This document shows positions 17,360-26,816 of a DNA stretch of 64,000 nucleotides, in pieces. This DNA comes from Chloroflexota bacterium. GTDB taxonomy: Bacteria; Chloroflexota; Anaerolineae; Anaerolineales; Villigracilaceae. The stretch covers positions 878,902-942,901 of the forward strand of contig JABFGC010000002.1 of assembly GCA_013112685.1 (NCBI GenBank). The letters run 5' to 3'. Within the stretch, counting starts at the first letter, position 1, and the number at the start of each line of letters is the position of its first letter. The notes below the pieces were generated by a model. The model made no database searches. It saw nothing but the letters and a program-made list of their open reading frames with translations, and was not told the origin of the DNA. The position numbers and the translations under genes are program-made.

Positions 17360-17387
17360 TTGCCAAAACAAATCGGGATGGTATAAT
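17360..17387 (+). promoter_or_regulatory. Promoter of the tRNA-Pro gene
   Basis: TTGCCA (17360-17365), 16 bp, TATAAT (17382-17387). Transcription would start near 17394, a few bases before the tRNA at 17402. Confidence 0.75.
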
Positions 17388-17401
17388 TCGGGCGCTGTTT
17401 A

Positions 17402-17475
17402 CGGGGTGTGGCTCAGACCGGTAGAGCGCACGGTTCGGGTCCGTGAGGTCCGCGGTTCAAATCCGCGCACCCCGA
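17402..17475 (+). tRNA. tRNA-Pro (anticodon CGG)
   Basis: A full cloverleaf can be folded: acceptor CGGGGTG / CACCCCG with discriminator A, D-stem GCTC / GAGC, anticodon stem CACGG / CCGTG with loop TTCGGGT (anticodon CGG), and T-stem CGCGG / CCGCG with loop TTCAAAT. The C1-G72 pair is typical of bacterial tRNA-Pro. CCA is not encoded; the next bases are CTA. Confidence 0.95.
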
Positions 17476-17479
17476 CTAG

Positions 17480-17518
17480 AGTCCACATGGGTAGCATTTT
17501 AGGCTACCCATGTGGACT
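17480..17518. repeat. 16-bp perfect inverted repeat right after the tRNA
   Basis: Arms 17480-17495 and 17503-17518 are perfectly complementary over 16 bp around a 7-nt loop. The hairpin starts four bases past the tRNA 3' end. No T-run follows (AAATAGG), so it is a weak fit to an intrinsic terminator. It could still stop transcription, aid tRNA processing, or be a leftover of an insertion at the tRNA end. Confidence 0.7.
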
Positions 17519-17941
17519 TAAATAGGTTGCGAATCGGGGGGCTTGAAACTGCGGTCCACCACATGGCTCTAATCCGTGGGTGCTAAGTTCATCTGTCCCG
17601 GTAAGATCGAAGTCCTCACGGCTTGCCTGTAAAACTATCCATGAGATCGGCAATAAGTGAAGCAGGTCAAACTCGGGCGCGGGGGTCGTTGGGTCTTCTA
17701 ACCGTCAATGCGAGGCAACACGAGCACTGAAGCCGGTAACACAATCTATTCGGCTTGCTTGGTTGGGGTCTGCGTAGCTTTGGAGGATAATAAGAGACGA
17801 CGATTATGGAGGCTGCGGAGGAACTTATCAGGGTCGGAAACTTAAGGCATTCGCCATGCCCCTCCTTTATCAAACCCAAAACACTTCTGAACAAGTTCTG
17901 AACATCTCTTTGCTATCCTGTGAGAGAAAGGAAACAAAGAC
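17519..17941. other. Non-coding stretch after the tRNA, no gene seen
   Basis: About 420 bp without a credible reading frame, RNA gene or repeat that I can identify. The only ORF (minus strand, 17667-17894) has no family features and poor codon character. It separates the tRNA from the first degraded gene pieces. Confidence 0.5.
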
Positions 17942-18082
17942 ATGACAAGAAACGTTTGACCCTTCCTGTTTTATCCTGCTCGCAACCATGCTGATGGCTT
18001 GTGGTACAACGCCAGTCTGTCGGTTCAGCAAAACGGGCAGATCGCCTATTCTTACGTGATCAAGCCAATTGAGCTGCATAGG
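17942..18082 (+). pseudogene. Possible remnant of a lipoprotein gene
   Basis: One frame gives a hydrophobic stretch ending in a lipobox, FILLATMLMACGTTP. Just after it the next frame gives a protein-like stretch YNASLSVQQNGQIAYSYV that stops at 18082. The apparent start (ATG 17942) runs into a stop after five codons. Together these look like a decayed, frame-shifted lipoprotein start. The evidence is weak. Confidence 0.3.
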
Positions 18083-18109
18083 TGACTTCACAAGTGCTAC
18101 AATGAGTGT

Positions 18110-18549
18110 ATGCAGACCATCCTCGTCGCCGACGACAAAGCCAATGTCCGCAACCTGGTGCGAGAATACCTCGAAGCGGAAGGATTTCATGTAGTCATCG
18201 CCGCGAACGGACGGGAAGCGCTCTATGCCGCTCGTCATGAGAAACCAGATCTGATCCTGCTCGATATCATGATGCCCGAGATGAGCGGCTATGATTTCAT
18301 CAAAGCCTACCGCAAGGAGCGCGAGATGCCCATCGTCCTGTTGACCGCGAAACTCGATGAAACAGATAAGGTCCTCGGTCTCGAGCTCGGCGCGGACAAT
18401 TACGTGACCAAGCCGTTTGGCATGGTGGAAACGAATCCGGTTTGGGGCTGGCCATCGCAAAATCCATTGTCGAATTGCACGGCGGCAGTATCAATGTTGC
18501 AAGCCAGCCTGGAGCGGGCAGCCGCTTAATCCTGACCCTGCGGATCTGA
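18110..18549 (+). pseudogene. Receiver domain joined to a histidine-kinase tail by an internal deletion
   Basis: Bases 18110 to about 18425 encode a normal receiver (ILVADDKANVRNLVREYL, phospho-Asp in [32 protein letters not shown]). Right after KPFG, in another frame, the sequence encodes the very end of a histidine kinase ATPase domain: [18 protein letters not shown] and [15 protein letters not shown], then the stop at 18549. The output domain of the regulator and nearly all of the kinase are missing. The parts are in the order regulator then kinase, as in a standard two-component operon, so one deletion of more than 1 kb with its joint near 18425-18445 explains it. The annotated ORF ends in a meaningless tail. 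Confidence 0.85.
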
Positions 18550-18562
18550 CAAAGGAGATCGC

Positions 18563-21500
18563 ATGACCCATCGCAACAGCATCCCCACGATCGGCGTCCT
18601 GGCAGGCTGGCAGTTCTACCGGACGGCAACCAACCTCAGTTATCTCGCGCCTCTGTTCCGGGGTATCAGCCGGGCGGCGCAGAAGCTTGGCTGCAACCTG
18701 CTGCTTGGCTGTGGAATGGGACCTTCCGCCAGCCCCACAGACCCGATGAGACCTGCCTGGCCGGTGCAAAGCCTGGAAGCCGATTTTGTGCCCGTGGGTC
18801 CATGGAATACGGATGGGCTGATCATTGCGAACCCGCTGCACTCTGCAGCGCGTTCGGGCTATATCAAGGATTTGCGCGCCCAGGGATTCCCGGTCCTGTT
18901 CATTGCAGGAGGGGAAGACGGACCGACCATCATGGCTGATAACCGCGGCGGCATCCTCGAAGCCATGGACCACCTCGTGGAGCACGGTCACCGGCAGATC
19001 GCCTTTATCGCTGGAACCAGGGATGACATGGAAGGGGATTCGGGCCAGCGCCTGCGGGCGTATCAGTCCGCGCTCGATCTCTATGGATTGGACACAAACC
19101 CGGATTTGATCGCCTATGGTCAGCATATTTATGCTGGCGGTTATGCTGCCATGCGGACGCTCCTGGAAAGCGGTGTCTCGTTTACCGCATTGCTTGCCAG
19201 CAACGATGAATCGGCGCTGGGGGCGATGCAGGCGCTCAAGGAGGCGGGCCGGCGTGTCCCGGAAGATGTGGCTGTGATTGGCTTCGATAACCGCCTCCGA
19301 GGGCGCCGCTCACACACCGCGCCTGAGCAGCGTCCATGTGCCGCTGTTCGATCTCGGCTATCATGCCCTGGCGAGGATGGAGGAACACCTGCGCAACGGA
19401 ACCGCCCTGCCGCCTGTACTGACCGTCCCCAGCCGCCTAATCGCCCGCGATTCGTGCGGTTGCGCTCTCCGCCGCAGTGAGTCACCGCCCACTGAGTTGG
19501 CGCCGAAACCAAGCCTGGCGGCGGAGCCTGGCAGAAACCATCCGCCGGCAGGCTCACAGCCTGACCGGTGAGCAGTGTCTATCTTTTTGTGTGGATCTGG
19601 AAGAGTCGTTTTCCGCGGCGCTGCGGAACGGAAACCATGCTGGTTTCGAGCAGACGCTGGATCGCATCCTCCAGGTCACTATTGAGGTGGACGACGATGC
19701 TCACATCTGGCAGGATGTGCTGTCCAGGTTGGGACAGCAGGCATGGAATTCAGTCCCCGTTGGCACGCTCAGCAATCTTCTAGATCAAGCCCGGCTGTCG
19801 GTCAGCGCCGCTATGCAGCGCCAGCACCGGCAATATGTGCTCGACGAGCGCTGGGATGTCAGTCGCTTAAGCCTGTTGACTGCCCGTCTATTGACCTCCC
19901 TGGACGAATCGCAAATCTACTACGAAGTCCTTGCCAGCCATATTCCCGAACTGGATATCCATACCGCTCGGTTGGTGCTCTTCGAACCGGAAGATGACGA
20001 TCCCTCTGCCTGGAGCATCGAGCGCGACGCTTTGCAGGCGGATCGCCCTCCTGTGCGCTTTCGCACCCGGGAATTCCCGCCTCCCGAGTCGTTCCCGCGC
20101 GACCGGCCGTTCCTTCTCACGCTGATCCCGCTGGTGGGCCCCGTCGGGGCAGCTGGGTTTCATGGTCTTTGGCGTGAACCATTTCGATCTGTATGGCGCC
20201 ATTGTCCAACAGGTGGGCGGGGCGCTGAACACTGCCCGGCTATATCGCCGGGCGACAGAAGGCCGGCGCCTTGCGGAAGAGGCTGACCGCATGAAGAGCC
20301 GCTTCCTTTCGACCATCAGCCACGAGCTGCGCACTCCACTCAGCCTCGTGGTCGGGCTGAGCGCCATGATGATGCGAGCCAGCGACGAGGGCGACACGCC
20401 CCTGCCGGATGCCACCCAGAAGGATATCGAGCGGATCCACACCTACTCTCAGCACCTGGGCGGCCTGATCGGCGATGTGATCGATCTTGCCACCAGCCAG
20501 GCTGGACAACTGCATCTCAACAACGCCTACGTGGATATGGGACAGGCATTGCGCATGGTCGCGGAGAGCGGGGGGCAGCTCGCCGCCGACAAAGGTCTCG
20601 CCCGGGAGGCGGATTTGCCGGAATCAGGGCCCATGGGTATGGGGTGACCAGATGCGCCTGCGGCAGGTGGCGCTCAATCTGATCAATAATGCCATCAAGT
20701 TCACCTCGAAAGGAGGGGTCCGTCTGCGTGTGGAGGTAGGTGCCGATTCTGTGACAGTCGAGGTGCAAGATACTGGTCTGGGAATCTCACTCGAAGACCA
20801 GCAGGCGATCTTCGACGAGTTTCGCCAGTCGGAGCGCACGATCGCACGGGGATATGGCGGACTGGGACTCGGCCTGGCAATCAGTAAAAGGCTGGTGGAG
20901 ATGCACGGGGGCACGATCGCTGTCCACTCCAGTGGGGAGGACGGAGCCGGTTCCACCTTTTCGTTTACGTTGCCAACCGTGCCTGCGCCGTTGGAACAGG
21001 TCCGCAGGGCGGACAAATTCTCCTCCAGCGAACAATCTGTGCTTGTGCTGACCAATCGTCCTGATACGAGTGAGCGACTGTGTGAGCATCTCTCCCGGCG
21101 CGGCTTCAAAACGCAGATCACCCTGATCAAGCGGGGCCAGACATGGCGCGCGCAGCTGGTGCAGTCCCGCCCGGATACCATCATTCTCGACTTAAGCACC
21201 GACCCTGCCCTGGGCTGGGAGACGCTCAAGGAGATCAAGAGCAGCCAGGGCCTGGCGGCGATCCCCGTGCTGTTCTTTTCTTCGTCCCAGGCTGAGGGGA
21301 CACTGCTGGAGCTCGATTACATTACAAAACCCATCGAAATCTCCGAGCTGACCCGGGCGCTGGATCAGCACTGGCTGATGGCAGGCTCGATACGCTCCAC
21401 GCACACCATCCTGGTGGTGGACGACGAGCCAAATACGCTCGAAATGCACGCCCGGATTGTGCAGGCGCACTCAGCCTCCAACCGGCTCCTGAAGGCCCGT

Positions 21501-22105
21501 AATGGAAGAGAAGCCCTTGAAATCCTCCATCGGGAGACCGTGAATCTGATCCTTCTGGATCTGCAGATGCCGGAGATGGACGGTTTCGAGGTGCTGGAGG
21601 CGATGCGCAGCTTGGAAGGCGCGCGGGACATCCCGGTCATTGTAGTCACCGGCAAGGTGTTGTCCCAGTGGAGATGGCGCGCTTGAACCAGGGCGTTGCG
21701 GCTGTCCTCGGAAAGGGTTTGTTCAGCATTGACGAAACGATCGCGCATATTGGTGCGGCTCTGGAGCACAAGCGCCGGCTCAGCTCGGAGGCGCGGCGCA
21801 CGGTGCGCTCGGCGATGGCTTTCATCCATGAAAATTTTGCCGAAGCGATCTCACGCCGCGAGATCGCCCAGCACGTGGCTATCACGGAAGACCACCTAAC
21901 GTTCTGCTTCCGGCAGGAGCTTGGGACGACCCCGATCGAATATCTCCATCGCTGCCGCATCAGCCAAGCGAAACGTCTGCTGAAGGAAAGCCGGCAGACC
22001 ATCACGGAGATCGCGCTGAATATTGGCTTTTCGGATAGTGGTTATTTCAGCCGCATCTTCCGCCGGGAGACCGGCAAATCACCAGAAGCATTTCGCCGCT
22101 CCTGA
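18563..22105 (+). pseudogene. Hybrid sensor: LacI-type binding domain, histidine kinase, two receivers, AraC domain (five frame breaks)
   Basis: Frames joined in order give one protein of about 1,180 residues. A LacI/RbsB-type sugar-binding domain (to about 19440; VLFIAGGEDGP, IAFIAGTRDD, VAVIGFDNR) and a helical linker with a GAF-like part (to 20220) come first. HisKA follows with FLSTISHELRTPL, then HATPase (NLINNAIKFTS, DTGLGIS, GGLGLGLAIS). Next are two receivers (TIILDLS...YITKPIE; LILLDLQMPEMDG...VIVVTGK) and an AraC HTH pair (EAISRREIAQHVAITEDHL, ITEIALNIGFSDSGYFSRIF). Breaks lie near 19295, 19480-19550, 20140, 20630 and 21668. Such one-piece regulators sense a sugar and activate the adjacent operon, here glucan uptake. 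Five breaks suggest decay or local read errors. Confidence 0.85.
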
Positions 22106-22171
22106 GCTTTATGTTCGGATTCATTTGGAGACTGCCTGCCCTGCAATGGGCAGTTTTCGTCTGCCGCGCCG

Positions 22172-22260
22172 CTATGAAAAGTCCAGATTTGCCCCGCTTT
22201 TCTCCATGCCCATTTCGGGCACCTCTCATAAAATATGTATGAGATTTGGAAGCGGTTCCA
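22172..22260 (+). promoter_or_regulatory. Regulatory module of the glucan locus: upstream element plus LacI-type operator
   Basis: A 39-bp element (22172-22210) and the palindrome TGGAAGCGGTTCCA (22247-22260; arms TGGAA/TTCCA) are separated by 36 bp holding a likely -10 region (AATATGTATGAG). The same element, the same 36-bp spacing and the same palindrome occur in inverted orientation at 57242-57330, with one mismatch in the 39 bp. Conservation of both blocks and of their spacing marks them as protein-binding sites. The palindrome suits a LacI-family repressor. The upstream element may bind the AraC-type hybrid sensor encoded just before it. Confidence 0.75.
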
Positions 22261-22281
22261 CCAAGGAGGCGAAGGTAAATT

Positions 22282-22476
22282 ATGGCAATCACTCTACTGG
22301 AGATCGCCAAGCTGGCCGGGGTCTCCCGTTCTACAGCCTCGCGCGTCATCAATGGTCACCCGGGAGTACGGCCAGCCACCCGGGAACGCGTCCTGCGGAT
22401 CGTCCGCGAATACGGCTTCCAGCCTAACCCTGTTGCCCGCTCCCTAGCCTCCCAACGCTCGCGGAAAAGGCCTTGA
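22282..22476 (+). pseudogene. LacI-family regulator reduced to its DNA-binding domain
   Basis: 64 residues: a clear LacI headpiece ([20 protein letters not shown], the hinge region [13 protein letters not shown]), then a stop. The roughly 270-residue sugar-binding domain is missing. LacI proteins need that domain to dimerise and sense the inducer, so this product is probably inactive or only a weak operator binder. AAGGAGG lies 12 bp before the ATG, and a LacI-type palindrome sits right upstream. The truncation may be a deletion or a frame break plus deletion. An ABC transporter for sugars follows. Confidence 0.8.
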
Positions 22477-22544
22477 TCCCTCAAGCTCCCTATTGCCAGA
22501 GAGCATCAAGCCTGTCATTCAACTAACAAAAAGGAGAAAAGAAG

Positions 22545-23883
22545 ATGAGAAAGACGATTTTGTTTTCCATGACTGCCCTGGTCATTGTGGCTGTGGCGTT
22601 GAGCGCCTGCGGCGGAACATCAGCTACCCAGGCCCCGGCTGACCAAGACACGGGAGCCCCTGCCGCCGAAGTCACGCTGAAAGTTCTCATCCACCAGAAC
22701 CCGCCAATGGTGGCGTTCATGGAAGAATTCAACAAGAAATTCCAGGAAAAGCACCCGAGCATCACGATCGATATGTCGGTGGTGAATGCCAATGACCTCA
22801 GCACCGTCACCCAGACCCGCCTGACCGCAAATGATGTGGATGTGGTGGATATATTCGGTTTTTCGAACGGCGCGCAGCCCTATATGAAGATGGTGGATGC
22901 GCCCAACTGGCAGCAGCTGATCGATGCCGGCCTGTTGATGGATCTTTCCGACCAGGCCTTCATCAAGAACTATGATGCATCTGCGATCAAGGATGCCGGC
23001 ACTTACAATGGAAAAGTGTACGCGATCAACCTGGGGCGGGTTTCTTACAGCGGCATCTACTACAACAAGGATCTGTTCGCGGCCCACAATGTGAAAGTCC
23101 CCACCACTTGGAGCGAACTCGTCACGGCCTGTGAAACCTTCAATGCCGCTGGAATTCCCTGCATGACCGCCGGCGGCAGGGATGGCTGGCCGATTTTCGT
23201 GGGTGCATATGGCTTGATTGGCGCTGTCTACCCCGATCAGGCGGCGCTGGTTGAAGGACTATGGACTGGCACGATCAAGTGGAATGACGCCAAGTCCCTC
23301 GAAATGTGGGAGAAGATGCAAATCTATGCCCGCGATATGATGGAAGAGGGCGCGAGCGGCATTGCCGGCGATGCTGCCCCTGGCCGCTTCGCCTCCGGCG
23401 CTGTGGCGATGTTCCCCGGCGGCACTTGGTACGGTCCCCGCGATTGATACGGCAGAGCCAGCCTTTGAATGGGGCTACATCCCCTTCCCCGGCTCCGACA
23501 ACGCTGACGACAATAAGTACCTGTTCGGCAAATATGATCAAGGCTGGGCGGTGGCTGCGAACACCGAGAACAAAGATGCGACCATGCAGTATCTGGCGGA
23601 CTTCTCCGACCCTGCCAATTACCAGGCCTTTGTCGACGCGGTAGGCTTTATCCCAACCCAGCCGACCGCCACTTTAAATACCGGCATCGGCGCGGAAGTG
23701 GCGCCTTATCTTGCCAACTTCCGGGTGGGTTACGAACAGTATTGGATCGCGCCGAAGGGTGCAGGTCAGTTTGCCAACCCCTTTGCATCCTACTTCAAGC
23801 CGTTCGGCACGTACGATGACCCGAAGGAACTCGCAGACAAGGTCCAGGCCGATCTTCAAGCCGGTCTCGATGCGGTGAAATAA
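22545..23883 (+). pseudogene. Sugar ABC transporter substrate-binding lipoprotein (one frame break)
   Basis: A solute-binding protein of the MalE/UgpB type with a signal peptide and lipobox (VAVALSACGG), so it is anchored outside the membrane, where it would capture oligosaccharides. Good family features include VDVVDIFGFSNGAQPYMK, GKVYAINLGRVSYSGIYYNK and WAVAANTENKDATMQYLADF. Near 23437-23441 the frame shifts in CCCC: the first frame ends GGTWYGPRD, the next continues AIDTAEPAFEWGYIPFPGS. Dropping one C restores about 445 residues, the normal length. It is followed by two matching permease genes but no ATPase gene, which is common for sugar systems that share one MsmK-type ATPase. Confidence 0.88.
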
Positions 23884-23900
23884 TAATATACCGAGAAACA

Positions 23901-23931
23901 TCGGCTTCCCGCCAGGCAGGCGGGAAGCCGA
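23901..23931 (+). other. Intercistronic stem-loop after the binding-protein gene
   Basis: A perfect 13-bp stem TCGGCTTCCCGCC / GGCGGGAAGCCGA with loop AGGCA and no T-run, lying 17 bp after the stop and 32 bp before the permease start. Such hairpins after binding-protein genes usually protect the upstream mRNA, giving more binding protein than permease. Confidence 0.7.
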
Positions 23932-23962
23932 ACTCCGTTCAGCCGGATAGGAGGACTAAGTT

Positions 23963-24889
23963 ATGAACTATTATTTCGGACGCGGCTGGTCCCGGTCGCT
24001 TCCTTATTTGCTGCTCCTGCCAGGGGTCCTGTTCTACTTGATCATTGCTCTGGGCCCATCTCTGGCGACAACAGTCTACTCGTTCACGGATGCCACGGGC
24101 CTGAAAGGCGCTCCTATCCACTGGATCAATCTTGATAACTACAGGGAATTTCTCTTCATGGGGCAGGCATCCCAAGACAATTTCAGCGCCCTTGGACGGA
24201 CCCTGATCTTCTGCTTCTTCGTGACCACGATCCAGTTTGGACTGGGTCTCTTTGTAGCGGTGATCATCAACCAGAAGTTGAAGGGAAGGAACATCTTCCG
24301 GACCCTGTACTTTATGCCTGTGATCTTGGGCGCGGTCATCCAGGGACTGATCTGGTCTCTGTTCCTGTTCCCACTGGGGGGACCCATGGCCAAATTCCTT
24401 GGCATGTTTGGTTTAAGCTCAGAATTTCTGGGCGGCCAGCCCTCGGAAGCGTTTGCATGGGTCATCGCCATCCAGATCTGGGCCAATATGGGCACGACCA
24501 TGATCATTTTCCTGGCCGGTTTGCAGACCATCCCATCCGAGTTGTATGAGGCGGCGACCATTGACGGCGCAAATTCCTGGCAGGTCTTCCAAAACGTGAC
24601 CTGGCCGCTTCTGACTCCCAGCGTCAATACCAATCTGACGTTGAACATCATCGGCAGCCTGCAGGCCTGGCAGTTGTTCCTGGTGCTGATTGGCTACCGC
24701 AACGGGACCCAGGTGCTGGGCTATCTGATCTACGCCACAGGCTTCGGCCAGACCTCTGGAAGCGTCACCAGCAGTTTCCGCCAGGGATACGCGGCTTCCG
24801 CCTCGATCGTGCTGTTTTTGCTGGTGCTCGTACTAGGCATGAGCACGAACTACTTCCTGCAGCGCAGGGAGAGGAGGATTCTGGGATGA
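23963..24889 (+). CDS. Sugar ABC transporter permease (MalF type)
   Basis: 308 residues with six membrane segments, the first at LPYLLLLPGVLFYLIIALGP. The cytoplasmic EAA loop that docks the ATPase is ELYEAATIDGANSWQVF, fully typical of CUT1 carbohydrate importers. AGGAGG precedes the ATG. It overlaps the second permease gene by 4 bp (ATGA), so both are made together and should form the heterodimeric channel. Substrate is inferred as beta-1,3-gluco-oligosaccharides from the downstream enzymes. Confidence 0.95.
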   Translation: MNYYFGRGWSRSLPYLLLLPGVLFYLIIALGPSLATTVYSFTDATGLKGAPIHWINLDNYREFLFMGQASQDNFSALGRTLIFCFFVTTIQFGLGLFVAVIINQKLKGRNIFRTLYFMPVILGAVIQGLIWSLFLFPLGGPMAKFLGMFGLSSEFLGGQPSEAFAWVIAIQIWANMGTTMIIFLAGLQTIPSELYEAATIDGANSWQVFQNVTWPLLTPSVNTNLTLNIIGSLQAWQLFLVLIGYRNGTQVLGYLIYATGFGQTSGSVTSSFRQGYAASASIVLFLLVLVLGMSTNYFLQRRERRILG

Positions 24890-25749
24890 CCACGACAGCG
24901 ATCCCACAGAAGGCCGTTCGCAGGCAGGTCACCAGATCGCGGATCGATTGGGGCAAGATAGGATCCTATTTTGTCCTGGTGCTGTTCGCGATCATCTATC
25001 TGGGGCCCCTGCTCATGCTTGTCAACACATCCCTGAAGAGCATGCCCGAATTCATGAAAGATGCCACGAGCCCGGCGACCCAGTTCCACTGGGAGAATTT
25101 TGCGGATGCCTGGACGAAAGCGAATTTCCCGAAATACATCCTCAACTCGATCATCTATACCGCATCGGCAACCGCCATCTACATCGTGACTGCGGTCTTT
25201 GTGGCGTTCCCGATCGCGCGCGGTTACATCCGGTTTTCCGGCGTCGTCCTGACCCTGTTCGTGATCGCCCTGTTCCTGCCGCCGGCGTTGATCCCCCAGT
25301 TCCAGCTCATCCTGAACCTTGGCCTGTATAACAATCCGGTCGGCTACATCATGCTATTCCTGGTCAACCCCATCGGGATCGTCATCCTGGTCAACTACAT
25401 CAAAACCGTACCGAAGGAATTAGATGAAGCGGCCGCGCTGGATGGCTGCGGATATTTCCGCTTCGTGTGGTTGATCGTCCTGCCGCTGATCAGGCCGGCT
25501 ATCGCCACCGTCATCGTCCTGCATGCCATCGGCATCTGGAATGAGATCATCGCGCCGACGATTTACCTGACCAGTAAGGAGTATTATCCCATCACGCGCG
25601 GTCTCATTGTTTTCCAGGGTGTCTATGGCAGCAACTGGCCCACCCTGGCGGCAGCGGTGCTGATGCTCACTTTCCCCATGTTGATCCTGTTCCTGTTCTT
25701 GCAGCGCTATATTATCTCGGGTCTGACCGCAGGTTCGGTCAAAGGATGA
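24886..25749 (+). CDS. Sugar ABC transporter permease (MalG type)
   Basis: 287 residues, six membrane segments, EAA loop ELDEAAALDGCGYFRF, which is typical of the MalG partner. A basic N-terminus precedes the first segment. It overlaps the MalF-type gene by ATGA. The gap to the next gene is 210 bp and contains a strong inverted repeat, so the enzymes may be partly under separate control. Confidence 0.95.
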   Translation: MTTTAIPQKAVRRQVTRSRIDWGKIGSYFVLVLFAIIYLGPLLMLVNTSLKSMPEFMKDATSPATQFHWENFADAWTKANFPKYILNSIIYTASATAIYIVTAVFVAFPIARGYIRFSGVVLTLFVIALFLPPALIPQFQLILNLGLYNNPVGYIMLFLVNPIGIVILVNYIKTVPKELDEAAALDGCGYFRFVWLIVLPLIRPAIATVIVLHAIGIWNEIIAPTIYLTSKEYYPITRGLIVFQGVYGSNWPTLAAAVLMLTFPMLILFLFLQRYIISGLTAGSVKG

Positions 25750-25903
25750 AATCACGAATCAATTCTGAACCAGCGAGCGGCACAATGAAAAACATCAAAG
25801 CCGGCTTGTTTCACCACCGACCAGCGCGGCGTCGCTCGCCCGCAAGGCCGCACATTGCGATATCGGTTCGTTTGAATTGACACTCTTACTCTCCTTTTTC
25901 ACG

Positions 25904-25937
25904 ATCTCTGCCAAGTCAACCTTGACCTGGCAGAGAT
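25904..25937. promoter_or_regulatory. 16-bp inverted repeat before the GH16 gene
   Basis: Arms 25904-25919 and 25922-25937 pair with one mismatch, around two bases (CC). TTGACA lies at 25877-25882, but no good -10 follows. The repeat ends 22 bp before the GH16 start, so it could be an operator or an mRNA hairpin at the leader. No T-run is present, so it is not a normal terminator. Confidence 0.5.
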
Positions 25938-25959
25938 TATCCAAACACAAACGAACAGA

Positions 25960-26799
25960 ATGAAAATCCCATCGCCTATCACTCGAGTCGTTTGTTTTTT
26001 CATTATCTTGGGTTTCCTGGCTGGATGTGCATCTGCCGCGACGCCAACGCCAACTCAGACTCCAATCCCCGTACCCGAGGGCTGGAGTCTCGTCTGGCAT
26101 GACGAATTCGATGGGGAGATTATCAACCTGCAAAACTGGACCTACGATCTGGGCGGAGGGGGCTGGGGGAACGGGGAAATGCAGACCTATACGGATGCCT
26201 CTGAGAATGCGTGGCTGGAAAACGGCCTGTTGATCATAGAAGCTAGAAAAGAGACCAACGCGAGCGGAGGATTCCAATTTACATCCGCCCGCCTGAAAAC
26301 CCAGGGGTTGCAGGAATTCCAGTATGGGCGCATCGAAGCCCGCATCAAAGTCCCCGCGGGTGCCGGACTGTGGCCCGCCTTCTGGATGCTTGGGTCGAAC
26401 TTCAGCACTATTGGCTGGCCCGACTGCGGCGAAATTGACATCATGGAATATGTGGGCAAGGATCCAACCTTGATTCTGGGCACCATGCACGGACCCGGCT
26501 ATTCCGGCGCGCTCGGGTTGACAAAATGGAACCGCCAGACCTACAACATCGCCGACGAATTCCATTCGTATGCCATCGAGTGGGACAAGGACCAGATCAG
26601 CTGGTTTTACGACGATGTCAAATACAGCACTTATACCCGCAACGATGTGGAGCAGAAAACCTGGGTCTTTGACCAACCGTTTTTCATCATCCTCAACCTG
26701 GCAGTCGGCGGCACTCTGGGCGGACTTGTCAACCCGGACACCGTCTTTCCGGCGCAGTATCTTGTAGATTACGTGCGCGTCTATGACATAAATCAATAA
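25960..26799 (+). CDS. GH16 beta-glucanase, lipoprotein
   Basis: 279 residues with a lipoprotein signal (VCFFIILGFLAGCASA) and a short Thr/Pro linker, so it is anchored on the outer face of the membrane. The catalytic domain is GH16, laminarinase-like: LVWHDEFDGEIINLQNW, RIEARIKVPAGAGLWPAFWM and the active-site GEIDIMEYVG, with nucleophile and acid/base Glu. HSYAIEWDKDQISWFYDD and NLAVGG follow. It should cut beta-1,3- or beta-1,3/1,4-glucans outside the cell for the upstream ABC importer. No binding module is attached. Confidence 0.93.
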   Translation: MKIPSPITRVVCFFIILGFLAGCASAATPTPTQTPIPVPEGWSLVWHDEFDGEIINLQNWTYDLGGGGWGNGEMQTYTDASENAWLENGLLIIEARKETNASGGFQFTSARLKTQGLQEFQYGRIEARIKVPAGAGLWPAFWMLGSNFSTIGWPDCGEIDIMEYVGKDPTLILGTMHGPGYSGALGLTKWNRQTYNIADEFHSYAIEWDKDQISWFYDDVKYSTYTRNDVEQKTWVFDQPFFIILNLAVGGTLGGLVNPDTVFPAQYLVDYVRVYDINQ

Positions 26800-26816
26800 C
26801 GCTTTCAGAGCCTGAT

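Noticed and set aside
17667..17894. 75-codon minus-strand ORF after the tRNA
   Set aside because: No family features, no ribosome site, and biased residue content; treated as non-coding.
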